Source of the DNA: an uncultured Anderseniella sp.
GTDB taxonomy: Bacteria > Pseudomonadota > Alphaproteobacteria > Rhizobiales > Aestuariivirgaceae
Length of the DNA: 64,000 nucleotides
NCBI GenBank assembly: GCA_947488295.1
Contig: CANKYU010000006.1
Span: 186,001 to 250,000, forward strand
Reading direction: 5' to 3'
In this document: positions 8,617-16,289 of the stretch, in pieces
How the letters are laid out: every line of letters starts with the position of its first letter
Position numbering within the stretch: position 1 is the first letter of the stretch
Translations under genes and position numbers: made by a program
Notes under the pieces: model-generated
Seen by the model: only the letters and a program-made list of their open reading frames with translations
What the model was told of the DNA's origin: nothing
Database searches by the model: none

Positions 8617-9780
8617 ATGTCTCCATCTTCATCCAGACGAGCTGCTCTTGTTCAACCGTTCATCGTGATGGACATGTTTCGCGAAGCCAATGCGCTTGCC
8701 GACATCGGCCACGACGTGGTGCATATGTCGGCCGGCCAACCCGCCGGCGGACCGCCCCAAAAGGTGCTTGAGGCAGCCCGGGAAGCTCTGACCGGCGCCT
8801 ATATGGGGTATACAAACTCGCTGGGACTGCCAGCCTTGCGTGAGCGCATTGCGCAGCACTATCACGACACCTACGGCGTGCAGGTTGACCCGGGCAGGGT
8901 TGTTGTAACAACCGGTTCATCGGGGGCGTTTGTCCTCAGTTTCCTTGCCTGCTTCGATCAGGGCGACAAGGTCGGGCTCACAGTGCCTGGTTATCCGGCT
9001 TACTCCAACATCCTGACAGCCCTGGATATCGCCGTTGCCGACATAGAGGTTGATGCCCGACATCGCTGGGCGCCGACATCTGAGCAGATTTCATCCGCCT
9101 GCGAAAACGGCCTGTCGGGGCTGTTGCTGGCAAGCCCCGCCAATCCGACCGGGACGATGGTGACACCGGACAATCTGGCCGCCATTTCACGCACCTGCGC
9201 GGACAGGGACATCTGGTTCATATCCGATGAAATCTATCATGGTCTCAACTATGAAATGCCGCAGGCGACTGCGCTGACCAGCAATTCTGACGCCGTTATT
9301 ATCAACTCGTTTTCAAAATACTACTGCATGACCGGTTGGCGGATCGGCTGGATGATCGTCCCCGAAAGCCTGGTACGTCCGGTCGAGTGCCTGGCGCAGA
9401 GCCTGTTCATCTCTCCACCGACCATATCCCAATATGCTGCCATTGCAGCCTTTGACGCGACCGAAGAACTGGAACAACGCAAGTCCGAATATCGCGCAAA
9501 TCGCGACTTTCTGCTGCGGGAGCTGCCCGGCCTCGGGCTTGGCAACCTGTCACCGGCTGATGGCGCGTTTTATCTCTATGCCGATGTGGCAAACCTGACT
9601 AATGATAGTTTTGCCTTTGCCCAGGCGATGCTCAAGGAAGCTCATGTGGCCGTATCTCCCGGCGCCGATTTTGATGCCGGACGAGGCAACCGGTTCTTGC
9701 GGCTGTCGTTTGCCGGCTCGATGGAGCACATGGAAAAGGCTGTCGAGCGCCTGTCGCGCTGGCTGCCGAAATCCGGTTAG
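8617..9780 (+). CDS. PLP-dependent class I/II aminotransferase
   Basis: 387 residues, fold type I. Substrate and cofactor motifs are in order: HMSAGQPAGGPP (36-47), VVTTGSSGAF (97-105), SPANPTGTMV (173-182), FISDEIYHGL (201-210) and the Schiff-base lysine in NSFSKYYCMTGWRIGW (Lys234). It is an aspartate/aromatic-type aminotransferase, but its substrate cannot be told from sequence. It lies 9 bases before a LysE/ArgO exporter, so an amino acid that is both transaminated and exported is a reasonable guess. Confidence 0.88.
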   Translation: MSPSSSRRAALVQPFIVMDMFREANALADIGHDVVHMSAGQPAGGPPQKVLEAAREALTGAYMGYTNSLGLPALRERIAQHYHDTYGVQVDPGRVVVTTGSSGAFVLSFLACFDQGDKVGLTVPGYPAYSNILTALDIAVADIEVDARHRWAPTSEQISSACENGLSGLLLASPANPTGTMVTPDNLAAISRTCADRDIWFISDEIYHGLNYEMPQATALTSNSDAVIINSFSKYYCMTGWRIGWMIVPESLVRPVECLAQSLFISPPTISQYAAIAAFDATEELEQRKSEYRANRDFLLRELPGLGLGNLSPADGAFYLYADVANLTNDSFAFAQAMLKEAHVAVSPGADFDAGRGNRFLRLSFAGSMEHMEKAVERLSRWLPKSG

Positions 9781-9789
9781 GATAACTCA

Positions 9790-10398
9790 GTGACATCTGC
9801 CGCCATAGCCGGCTTCCTGCTCGGCGGAACCCTTATTATTGCCATTGGCGCACAGAACGCCTTTATTCTGCGGCAGGGCCTGAAGCGTGAGCACGTGTTT
9901 GTGTTGTGCTTCATTTGCGCCCTGGCTGATGCTTTGCTGATCGCCGCAGGTGTTGCCGGCCTGGGAACGCTCATCAAACGGGAACCGTTCCTGCTGACGT
10001 TCATAACTGCAGGTGGTGCATTGTTTCTGTTTGGGTATGGAGCTCTGGCGTTCAGGCGAGCCGTCTTTCCCAGTGCGTTGCAAACAGGTGATGGCGGGCC
10101 GATAGCCCTGCGAGCCGCGATTGCGACCGTGCTCGCGTTTACATTTCTCAATCCGCACGTCTATCTGGATACGGTTTTACTGCTGGGTGGATTGTCTGCG
10201 CGTTATGAGGGGGCTGACCGGGTCGCCTATGCAGCCGGCGCATGCATTGCTTCGTTTACATGGTTTTTTTCGCTGGGGTATGGCGCCCGACTGCTGTCGC
10301 CAGTGTTCGCTCGGCCATCCAGCTGGCGGGTGCTTGACAGCATCATCGGCGTCATCATGTGGGCATTGGCCGTACGATTGTTGTGGGAACTTCTCTAG
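9790..10398 (+). CDS. LysE/ArgO-family amino-acid exporter
   Basis: 202 residues with about five to six hydrophobic segments. The N-terminal IIAIGAQNAFILRQGLKREH is the signature of the LysE/ArgO family (exporters of Lys or Arg and analogues in the inner membrane), and TFLNPHVYLDTVLLLGG is the second conserved block. Starts with GTG at 9790, 9 bases after the aminotransferase stop, so the two are almost certainly one transcript. ArgO is the closest named type, but the substrate is not proven. Confidence 0.87.
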   Translation: MTSAAIAGFLLGGTLIIAIGAQNAFILRQGLKREHVFVLCFICALADALLIAAGVAGLGTLIKREPFLLTFITAGGALFLFGYGALAFRRAVFPSALQTGDGGPIALRAAIATVLAFTFLNPHVYLDTVLLLGGLSARYEGADRVAYAAGACIASFTWFFSLGYGARLLSPVFARPSSWRVLDSIIGVIMWALAVRLLWELL

Positions 10399-10451
10399 GA
10401 TCCCGACTCCAGGGTCTTTTGGGGAACAGGGTTCCCAACAGATCGCAGGCT

Positions 10452-11081
10452 TTACTCCAGGTTTGTCACGATGCCCGAGTTTTCCTCGACCAGCTGTTTT
10501 CCGGACTTGAATATGTCCTTGCCTATCCAGTCTTTCTCAAGTTGAACGCGCCAGTTCGCGTCCATGGGTGAGTTGACGAAGTACCTGCTGAAAAAGCGCT
10601 GTGTGAGGGCCTTGCGTTCAAATGAAAAGCCTTTTGCCTCACTGCCATCATCATAGAAACGTTTGGGCTCATGGAACATGAAGCGGGCGTCGGGTGCTGC
10701 GAAACGCTTGCTGCCCTGCAGGAAAATCGGCACGCACATGGACATGCAGATGTTCCTTGACGCGACATAGGTATCGAGCCTGTGGGTGAGCTTGATGCGT
10801 TGCAGCAGTTCGACCACGTCGCCGCCTTCGCGCACGGAACCGCCCGGAGAGTTCAACTGCAGGAGGAAATGCCGTGACCTGTTGCGCCATTCTTCGAATG
10901 CGCGCAGCAGCAGCGTATGCATGGGCAGTTCAACCTGGCCGGTCCAGGCGAGGATCACGGTTTCGCCGTTCTGGCGGACGGTCAGTTGCCCCGTGTCGGC
11001 ATGTTTCTGCTCATAAAGCCGCCATCCCATAAATACGGCGACAACAACCAGACCCAACAGAACGAGGCGATTTGTCTTCAT
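10452..11081 (-). CDS. membrane-anchored ClpP/crotonase-fold protein (COG3904-like)
   Basis: 209 residues. An N-terminal membrane anchor (about 5-20) is followed by a ClpP-like region: LQLNSPGGSVREGGDVVELL has the glycine-rich oxyanion-type loop, and ASRNICMSMCVPIFLQGSKR is where ClpP has its nucleophile serine. MFHEPKRF could supply the histidine. This matches the poorly described periplasmic Clp-like proteins once grouped as COG3904. Protease activity is inferred, not shown. It stands alone, convergent with argO. Confidence 0.7.
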   Translation of the reverse strand: MKTNRLVLLGLVVVAVFMGWRLYEQKHADTGQLTVRQNGETVILAWTGQVELPMHTLLLRAFEEWRNRSRHFLLQLNSPGGSVREGGDVVELLQRIKLTHRLDTYVASRNICMSMCVPIFLQGSKRFAAPDARFMFHEPKRFYDDGSEAKGFSFERKALTQRFFSRYFVNSPMDANWRVQLEKDWIGKDIFKSGKQLVEENSGIVTNLE

Positions 11082-11176
11082 TCAAGCAGCCGTTGTTTGC
11101 GGACTGAATTGCAAAACTATCAGGGTGACCTCCGGCAGTTCGGGCCAGAAATCACCCTGATACAGATATCGCGATG

Positions 11177-14035
11177 TCAGCGCTTGCCCCACCAGCCGGC
11201 TTTTTTCGGCGCAGTTGCCGGGTCAACGGTCGGCGCAGGAGGTGTCCATTTGGGGGCCGCCTGCTCAGTATCCGCGGGTTCATCTGATGTGGAATTGCCG
11301 TTTGCGACGGCTGCCTCAACAGGCGCCGCGGCTTCAGGTGTCCCGGCTTCTGCCGGTTTCGCCTTCTTCACAGCGCGCTTGCGTGGTTTCCTGGCAGGCT
11401 TCTCGTCGTCGGCCGGTGCCGGTTCGGCTTGCGCCACAACATCACCTGCATCGTCTCCGCTCGCTTCAGCACTTTCTGGCTTGGCTTTTTTCGCTGCCTT
11501 TCGCGGACTGCGCTTTCTGGCCTTCGGTTTTTCCTCTGCCTCAGCCTCAGCCTCAGCTGCTATTGCAGTGTCTGCCGCCGCCGTATCTGCTTCGGCCGGC
11601 GCAGCGTCTGCAGCCTGTGATTCCGCTGCCGCTGCATCGATTTCATTGGCATCACTGGTTTCGTCACCGGCCTTGTTGCGTCCACCGCGAGATCGGCGGC
11701 GGCGCTTTTTGGGCTTGTCGTCATCGCCGGTAGCGTCAGCAGCCGTTTCAGTCGCGTCGGCGACTGCATCAGGCGTTTCGGCACTGTCGGCTTGCGCATC
11801 TTCCGAAGAAGCAGCGACCTCTTCACCCTTGGAGGCTTCTTCGCCTTCGCGTTCCTCGCGTTGTTTGCGGCCGCCCCGGCGTCCACGGCGGCGGCGGCGC
11901 TTCTTGCGCGGCTCGCCGTTTTCGTCCAGTTGAACTTCATCATTTCGCCGGTTGTCCGGCTCGTCTGCATCGGTGTCATTTGCATCAGATGCAGGCGGTT
12001 CCTCATTGGCCTCCATGCCGTCGCCCATGGCAACCGCGGTATCTGAAGCAACGGGCCGGGCGGCCGGGCCTTTGCGATCCGGCTTGCGCTCGATAATGCT
12101 GTCAGCAAGAGCGCGGTCGGTGTCCGGCAGGACATAGATCGAAATCCCGTAATTCTCTTCAAGCGACAACAGGTGATCGCGTTTCTCGTTGAAGATGTAG
12201 AAAGCCACTTCCGGATGCACACGCACGTCCAGGCTCTCAGGCTTACGGGACAGAAGATGCTCCTCAATGCCGCGCAACACTGACAGCGCACAGCTTGATA
12301 CCCCGCGAATGACGCCGGTGCCTTCGCAGTGCGGACACTGCATGGTGGAACTCTCCATCATGCCCTGGCGCAGCCGCTGACGCGACATTTCCAGAAGTCC
12401 GAAGTGTGAAATACGGCCAACCTGAATACGTGCGCGGTCGTTCTTCAGCGCATCCTTGAGTTTGCGTTCAACCGCACGATTGTTGCGGTTCTCCTCCATA
12501 TCAATGAAGTCGATGACGATCAGACCCGCCAGGTCGCGAAGGCGCAGTTGCCGGGAGATCTCGACAGCCGCCTCCAGATTGGTCTTCAGTGCGGTGTCTT
12601 CAATGCTGTGTTCACGGGTTGCCTTGCCCGAGTTGATGTCGATCGACACCAGCGCCTCGGTCTGGTTCATCACAATGTAACCGCCGGACGGCAGAGTGAC
12701 GTTTGGCGTGAACAATCCGTCAAGTTGGCTTTCAACCTGATGGCGGGTGAACAACTGGCGGGTGTCTTTGTATAACTTCACATTGCGCGCATGACTTGGC
12801 ATGAGCATCTTCATGAAGTCCTTGGCTTCGCGGAAGCCTTCTTCGCCCTCCACCACGACTTCGTCGATGTCTTTTGAATACAGGTCGCGAATTGATCGCT
12901 TGATCAGGTTGCCTTCCTCGTAAACCAGGGTAGGGGCAGCCGACTTCAATGTCAGTTCGCGAACCGATTCCCACATGCGCAACAAATAGTCGTAGTCGCG
13001 GCGAATCTCGGTTTTGGTGCGCTGTGCGCCGGCAGTGCGCACGATCAGCCCCATGCCTTCGGGCACTTCGACCTCGCGAATGACATCTTTCAGGCGGCGG
13101 CGGTCGCTTGCATCGGTGATCTTGCGTGATATGCCGCCACCGCGCGCGGTATTCGGCATCAGCACGCAATAGCGGCCGGCCAGGGACATGTATGTGGTCA
13201 GCGCAGCGCCCTTGTTGCCGCGCTCTTCCTTGACAACCTGGATCAGCAGGACCTGGCGGCGCTTGATGACCTCCTGGATCTTGTAGTTCTTGCGCGGTGT
13301 GCGCTTGCGAGGCTTTGGCGCTGCCTCATCGGCATCGTCATCGGCAGAATCATCGTCGTCCGTTGCGGAAACCTCTACGTCGTCTTCTGCATCCGCCTGC
13401 GCCTCTGCGTCGGCGTCTTCGCCATCGCTGCCATTGTCTTCGTCGGCCGAAACATCATCTTGTGAACCAGCCTGTTCGACCTCCGCGTCGGCATCGGTGG
13501 ATTCAGGAGCGTCTGCTTCAGATGCATCCGCGGCTTCTGTTGCGGTTTCGGCGTCTGCCGACGCGGCTTCAACATCATTTGTTTCGCCATCAACCGCTTC
13601 ATTGGCCGCGCCGTCTTCAGCGTCTGCCTCATCTTTTACCGGGTCACTGGCGACTTTGTCGTCCTTGGACCGCGCAGACCGCGAGCGGCGGCGACGTGGT
13701 TTTGGTTTTTCCGGTTCGGCGTCTTCTTCCTCACGTGCCAGACGGGCATCTTCGGCGTCTGCTTCCAGCAGTGCCTGCCGGTCGGCAACCGGGATCTGGT
13801 AGTAATCTGGATGAATTTCGCTGAACGCCAGAAAACCGTGCCGGTTGCCGCCGTATTCAACGAAAGCGGCCTGCAGCGACGGTTCAACCCGAGTGACCTT
13901 GGCGAGATAGATATTGCCCTTTAACGGGCGGCGGGATGCGGATTCGTAATCGAATTCCTCGATACGGTTGCCGCGGACAACGCAAACCCTGGTTTCTTCC
14001 GGGTGCGCTGCGTCGATAAGCATTTTACTGGCCAT
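11177..14035 (-). CDS. rne: ribonuclease E
   Basis: 952 residues. The S1 RNA-binding domain begins at about residue 36 and is split by an acidic, low-complexity insert (about 90-240), typical of alphaproteobacterial RNase E. The catalytic part has LIVIDFIDMEENRNNRAVE and ARIQVGRISHFGLLEMSRQR with the metal-binding aspartates, and the Zn-link CPHCEGTG at about 565. The C-terminal third is disordered, with Arg-rich RNA-binding patches and a final KKAGWWGKR. The GWW motif is known in Caulobacter to bind PNPase in the degradosome. The enzyme starts mRNA decay and rRNA/tRNA processing. It is transcribed divergently from the amidase gene across a long untranslated stretch. Confidence 0.96.
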   Translation of the reverse strand: MASKMLIDAAHPEETRVCVVRGNRIEEFDYESASRRPLKGNIYLAKVTRVEPSLQAAFVEYGGNRHGFLAFSEIHPDYYQIPVADRQALLEADAEDARLAREEEDAEPEKPKPRRRRSRSARSKDDKVASDPVKDEADAEDGAANEAVDGETNDVEAASADAETATEAADASEADAPESTDADAEVEQAGSQDDVSADEDNGSDGEDADAEAQADAEDDVEVSATDDDDSADDDADEAAPKPRKRTPRKNYKIQEVIKRRQVLLIQVVKEERGNKGAALTTYMSLAGRYCVLMPNTARGGGISRKITDASDRRRLKDVIREVEVPEGMGLIVRTAGAQRTKTEIRRDYDYLLRMWESVRELTLKSAAPTLVYEEGNLIKRSIRDLYSKDIDEVVVEGEEGFREAKDFMKMLMPSHARNVKLYKDTRQLFTRHQVESQLDGLFTPNVTLPSGGYIVMNQTEALVSIDINSGKATREHSIEDTALKTNLEAAVEISRQLRLRDLAGLIVIDFIDMEENRNNRAVERKLKDALKNDRARIQVGRISHFGLLEMSRQRLRQGMMESSTMQCPHCEGTGVIRGVSSCALSVLRGIEEHLLSRKPESLDVRVHPEVAFYIFNEKRDHLLSLEENYGISIYVLPDTDRALADSIIERKPDRKGPAARPVASDTAVAMGDGMEANEEPPASDANDTDADEPDNRRNDEVQLDENGEPRKKRRRRRGRRGGRKQREEREGEEASKGEEVAASSEDAQADSAETPDAVADATETAADATGDDDKPKKRRRRSRGGRNKAGDETSDANEIDAAAAESQAADAAPAEADTAAADTAIAAEAEAEAEEKPKARKRSPRKAAKKAKPESAEASGDDAGDVVAQAEPAPADDEKPARKPRKRAVKKAKPAEAGTPEAAAPVEAAVANGNSTSDEPADTEQAAPKWTPPAPTVDPATAPKKAGWWGKR

Positions 14036-14712
14036 ATTGGCAAATCCTTGCCGTACAGACGGTCACAGTAACGGACAGGCGGCGCTCCGGGTGGCGCACC
14101 TATTCGATTGCGGTCATTTGTACGGGAGTAATCAGGACGGGCGCGCCTAGTGCCGACAGGGCACGACACAGCCTGGGCTTCACTGCTGCAAGGCAGGAAC
14201 CGGCTGGTGATCTTGTTGGCCACGCTCATTCTTTGTTTTCCACATGTGTTCGCGCCGAAATCGGGCGCTGAACGGTTCACTAAACCGCTTCAGGGGTTGG
14301 ATTGCGCGCTGGGCAGTTGCCCATCGAACCCGTCACCCTGTGCGGTGACACTCGCAGTTCAACGAAGTGGCTTTCTCCAGCCCGGACTTCGCGAACGCTA
14401 AGAAATTACAGGTCCTTTCAGCGTGTGATGCAGATCTGCTGCACCGTGAATCCACGCTTGGGGATCAAGGGTGCTTTTATCACGTCTCAAGGGTTACGCA
14501 ATAGTGCGTTTGCAATATTCCGCTACGGCAAGCACGGATGACCGCCAGGCTTTTTACCTGTCAAAGCCTGGCTCGCCGTCATGTGATTTGCTGATTGCGA
14601 ACCGATTTGTTGCGCAACCCGGTGCTTTTTCAGCAATCGACGCGCGATACGGATGAACTCTAAACGAATGGTTAACCACACTATTGCTAGGATTTACCGA
14701 ATTGAATTCGTG
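14036..14712. other. 677-base gene-free divergent region (rne leader and amidase promoter)
   Basis: No convincing gene is seen here. It holds three perfect hairpins: TGGGCA/TGCCCA at 14310-14323, GTCACC/GGTGAC at 14332-14349, and a 10-bp stem GCCAGGCTTT/AAAGCCTGGC at 14544-14572. Long structured leaders are known for rne, which regulates its own message through the 5' UTR; that this region does so is inference. The right part holds the amidase promoter. Confidence 0.5.
14668..14693 (+). promoter_or_regulatory. probable amidase promoter with a CtrA-like half-site
   Basis: ATGGTTAA at 14668-14675 is the reverse complement of the CtrA half-site TTAACCAT. A -10-like TAGGAT lies at 14688-14693, placing the half-site where a -35 box would be, as in CtrA-activated promoters. 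It precedes a cell-wall hydrolase gene. The match is seen; regulation by CtrA is inference. Confidence 0.4.
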
Positions 14713-16152
14713 ATGGGGAAACGCAATCTCGTGGCTCGCCGGGCTGTAGATATGATCAGGGCATTGCACAAGTGGTGCGCAACGGTCGCTATTATGGCAG
14801 CCGTTCTCAGCGCTGTTCACATTGCAGTGTATCCTGATTCCGCTGCCGCAACTCCGCCGATGGCAAGCGTCAGCGAAGCGCGAATTGCAGGTGATGCTGC
14901 GCGAACCCGGTTCGTGGCCGATCTGGACAGGCCGGTGAGTTATTCCGTCTACGTGATCGACAAACCCTATCGTGTGGTGGTGGATCTGCCGGATGTGCGG
15001 TTCAACATGCCGCCGGAAACAGGCGATACCGGCAAGGGACTGATCACCGCGTACCGGTTTGGCCAGCTTGCACCTGGCAAGTCACGCATCGTGCTTGACA
15101 CAACCGGCCCGGTTCTGATCGAAAAATCTTTCGTGCTCAATCCTGAAAGCGGCCAGCCAGCCCGGATGATAATTGATATCGTTCCGACGGACCAACGCAC
15201 CTTTGCCCGGATCAAGGCAACGGAGCGACCAACCAGAACCGCTGCGGCGTCTCCTGTTCAACCGGCCCCTGACACGCTGGCCGAATTGCTCAAGCGCGAA
15301 GGCGTGGCGCGCATCGATGAAGAGGCTGAACGGGCAGAGCATGCGGAACAGGCGGCCAGCCTGATACCCAAGCCCCGGCCAAAACCATCCCAGTCCTCAG
15401 CTCCCGGAATATTGACCGCACTCGCCGGCGGTCCCGCTGCACCCCGCGTCAGGCCTGTCATTGTGCTGGATCCCGGGCATGGCGGTATTGACGGCGGCAC
15501 GGTTTCGCGAAAAGGCACGCCGGAAAAGAAGGTGGTTTTGGCTTTCGCGCGTGAACTCCGCAAGAAATTGCTGGCGACCGGACGCTTTGAAGTTCATATG
15601 ACGCGCAATGATGACCGGTTCATTTCATTGGGTAAGCGCGTCAAATTTGCCCGGGCCAAGAAGGCAGATCTGTTCATCGCGGTTCATGCGGACAGTTTGC
15701 GGCAACGCCGCGTCCGCGGCGCAACCGTTTACACATTGTCTGAAAAGGCGTCGGACGCAGAAGCAGCGGCGCTGGCGGAAAAGGAAAACAACGCTGATTT
15801 CATCGGCGGTGTTGATCTTGGTGAGGATGCCGGCGAAGTGGCCGGCATTCTGCTTGACCTGGCGCTGCGCGAGACCAAGAACCATTCAATTTACTTTGCT
15901 CGCCGGGTGGTGAAGAACCTGAAACCGGTCACGCCGTTGAACAGGCGGCCTGTACGGTCTGCCGGTTTCAAGGTGCTGCGCGCACCGGATGTTCCGTCAG
16001 TGCTGCTCGAACTGGGGTATCTGTCCAACCGTCATGACGAAAAGAATCTTGTGTCCTCAAGGTGGCGGCGCAAGGCCGCAGGTGCCGTGACCGCCGCCAT
16101 TGAAGGTTTTTTCTCGCCGGAGGTGGCTGCCCGACAACAACTGGCGCAATGA
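14713..16152 (+). CDS. amiC: N-acetylmuramoyl-L-alanine amidase with AMIN domain
   Basis: About 479 residues from the ATG at 14713. A signal segment (to SAAATP), an AMIN-type beta domain for peptidoglycan/septal targeting (about 55-150), a Pro/Ala-rich linker, then an Amidase_3 catalytic domain from about residue 245: VLDPGHGGIDGG, IAVHADSLRQ and VLLELGYLSN carry the zinc-binding His/Glu/His and the catalytic Glu. It cleaves the amide between MurNAc and the stem peptide during daughter-cell separation. ATG at 14653 is also in frame but would overlap the likely promoter; ATG at 14752 is an alternative. It is followed by mrcA, a common pairing in the order. Confidence 0.92.
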   Translation: MGKRNLVARRAVDMIRALHKWCATVAIMAAVLSAVHIAVYPDSAAATPPMASVSEARIAGDAARTRFVADLDRPVSYSVYVIDKPYRVVVDLPDVRFNMPPETGDTGKGLITAYRFGQLAPGKSRIVLDTTGPVLIEKSFVLNPESGQPARMIIDIVPTDQRTFARIKATERPTRTAAASPVQPAPDTLAELLKREGVARIDEEAERAEHAEQAASLIPKPRPKPSQSSAPGILTALAGGPAAPRVRPVIVLDPGHGGIDGGTVSRKGTPEKKVVLAFARELRKKLLATGRFEVHMTRNDDRFISLGKRVKFARAKKADLFIAVHADSLRQRRVRGATVYTLSEKASDAEAAALAEKENNADFIGGVDLGEDAGEVAGILLDLALRETKNHSIYFARRVVKNLKPVTPLNRRPVRSAGFKVLRAPDVPSVLLELGYLSNRHDEKNLVSSRWRRKAAGAVTAAIEGFFSPEVAARQQLAQ

Positions 16153-16289
16153 AAACACCACCTTGGTCAGATATCTTCACACAAACCATTGCAGTGCCGT
16201 CCGATTGCCACAATATTTGGCTTTGTGATCGCAAATGACCTATATATGTGTTGGCATTATTCGTTGAAAAATCAGGGACGCTGATCTGA

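Noticed and set aside
10917..11933. Open frame of 338 codons opposite the 3' end of rne
   Set aside because: Ala/Ser-rich low complexity that mirrors the acidic/basic tail of RNase E on the other strand.
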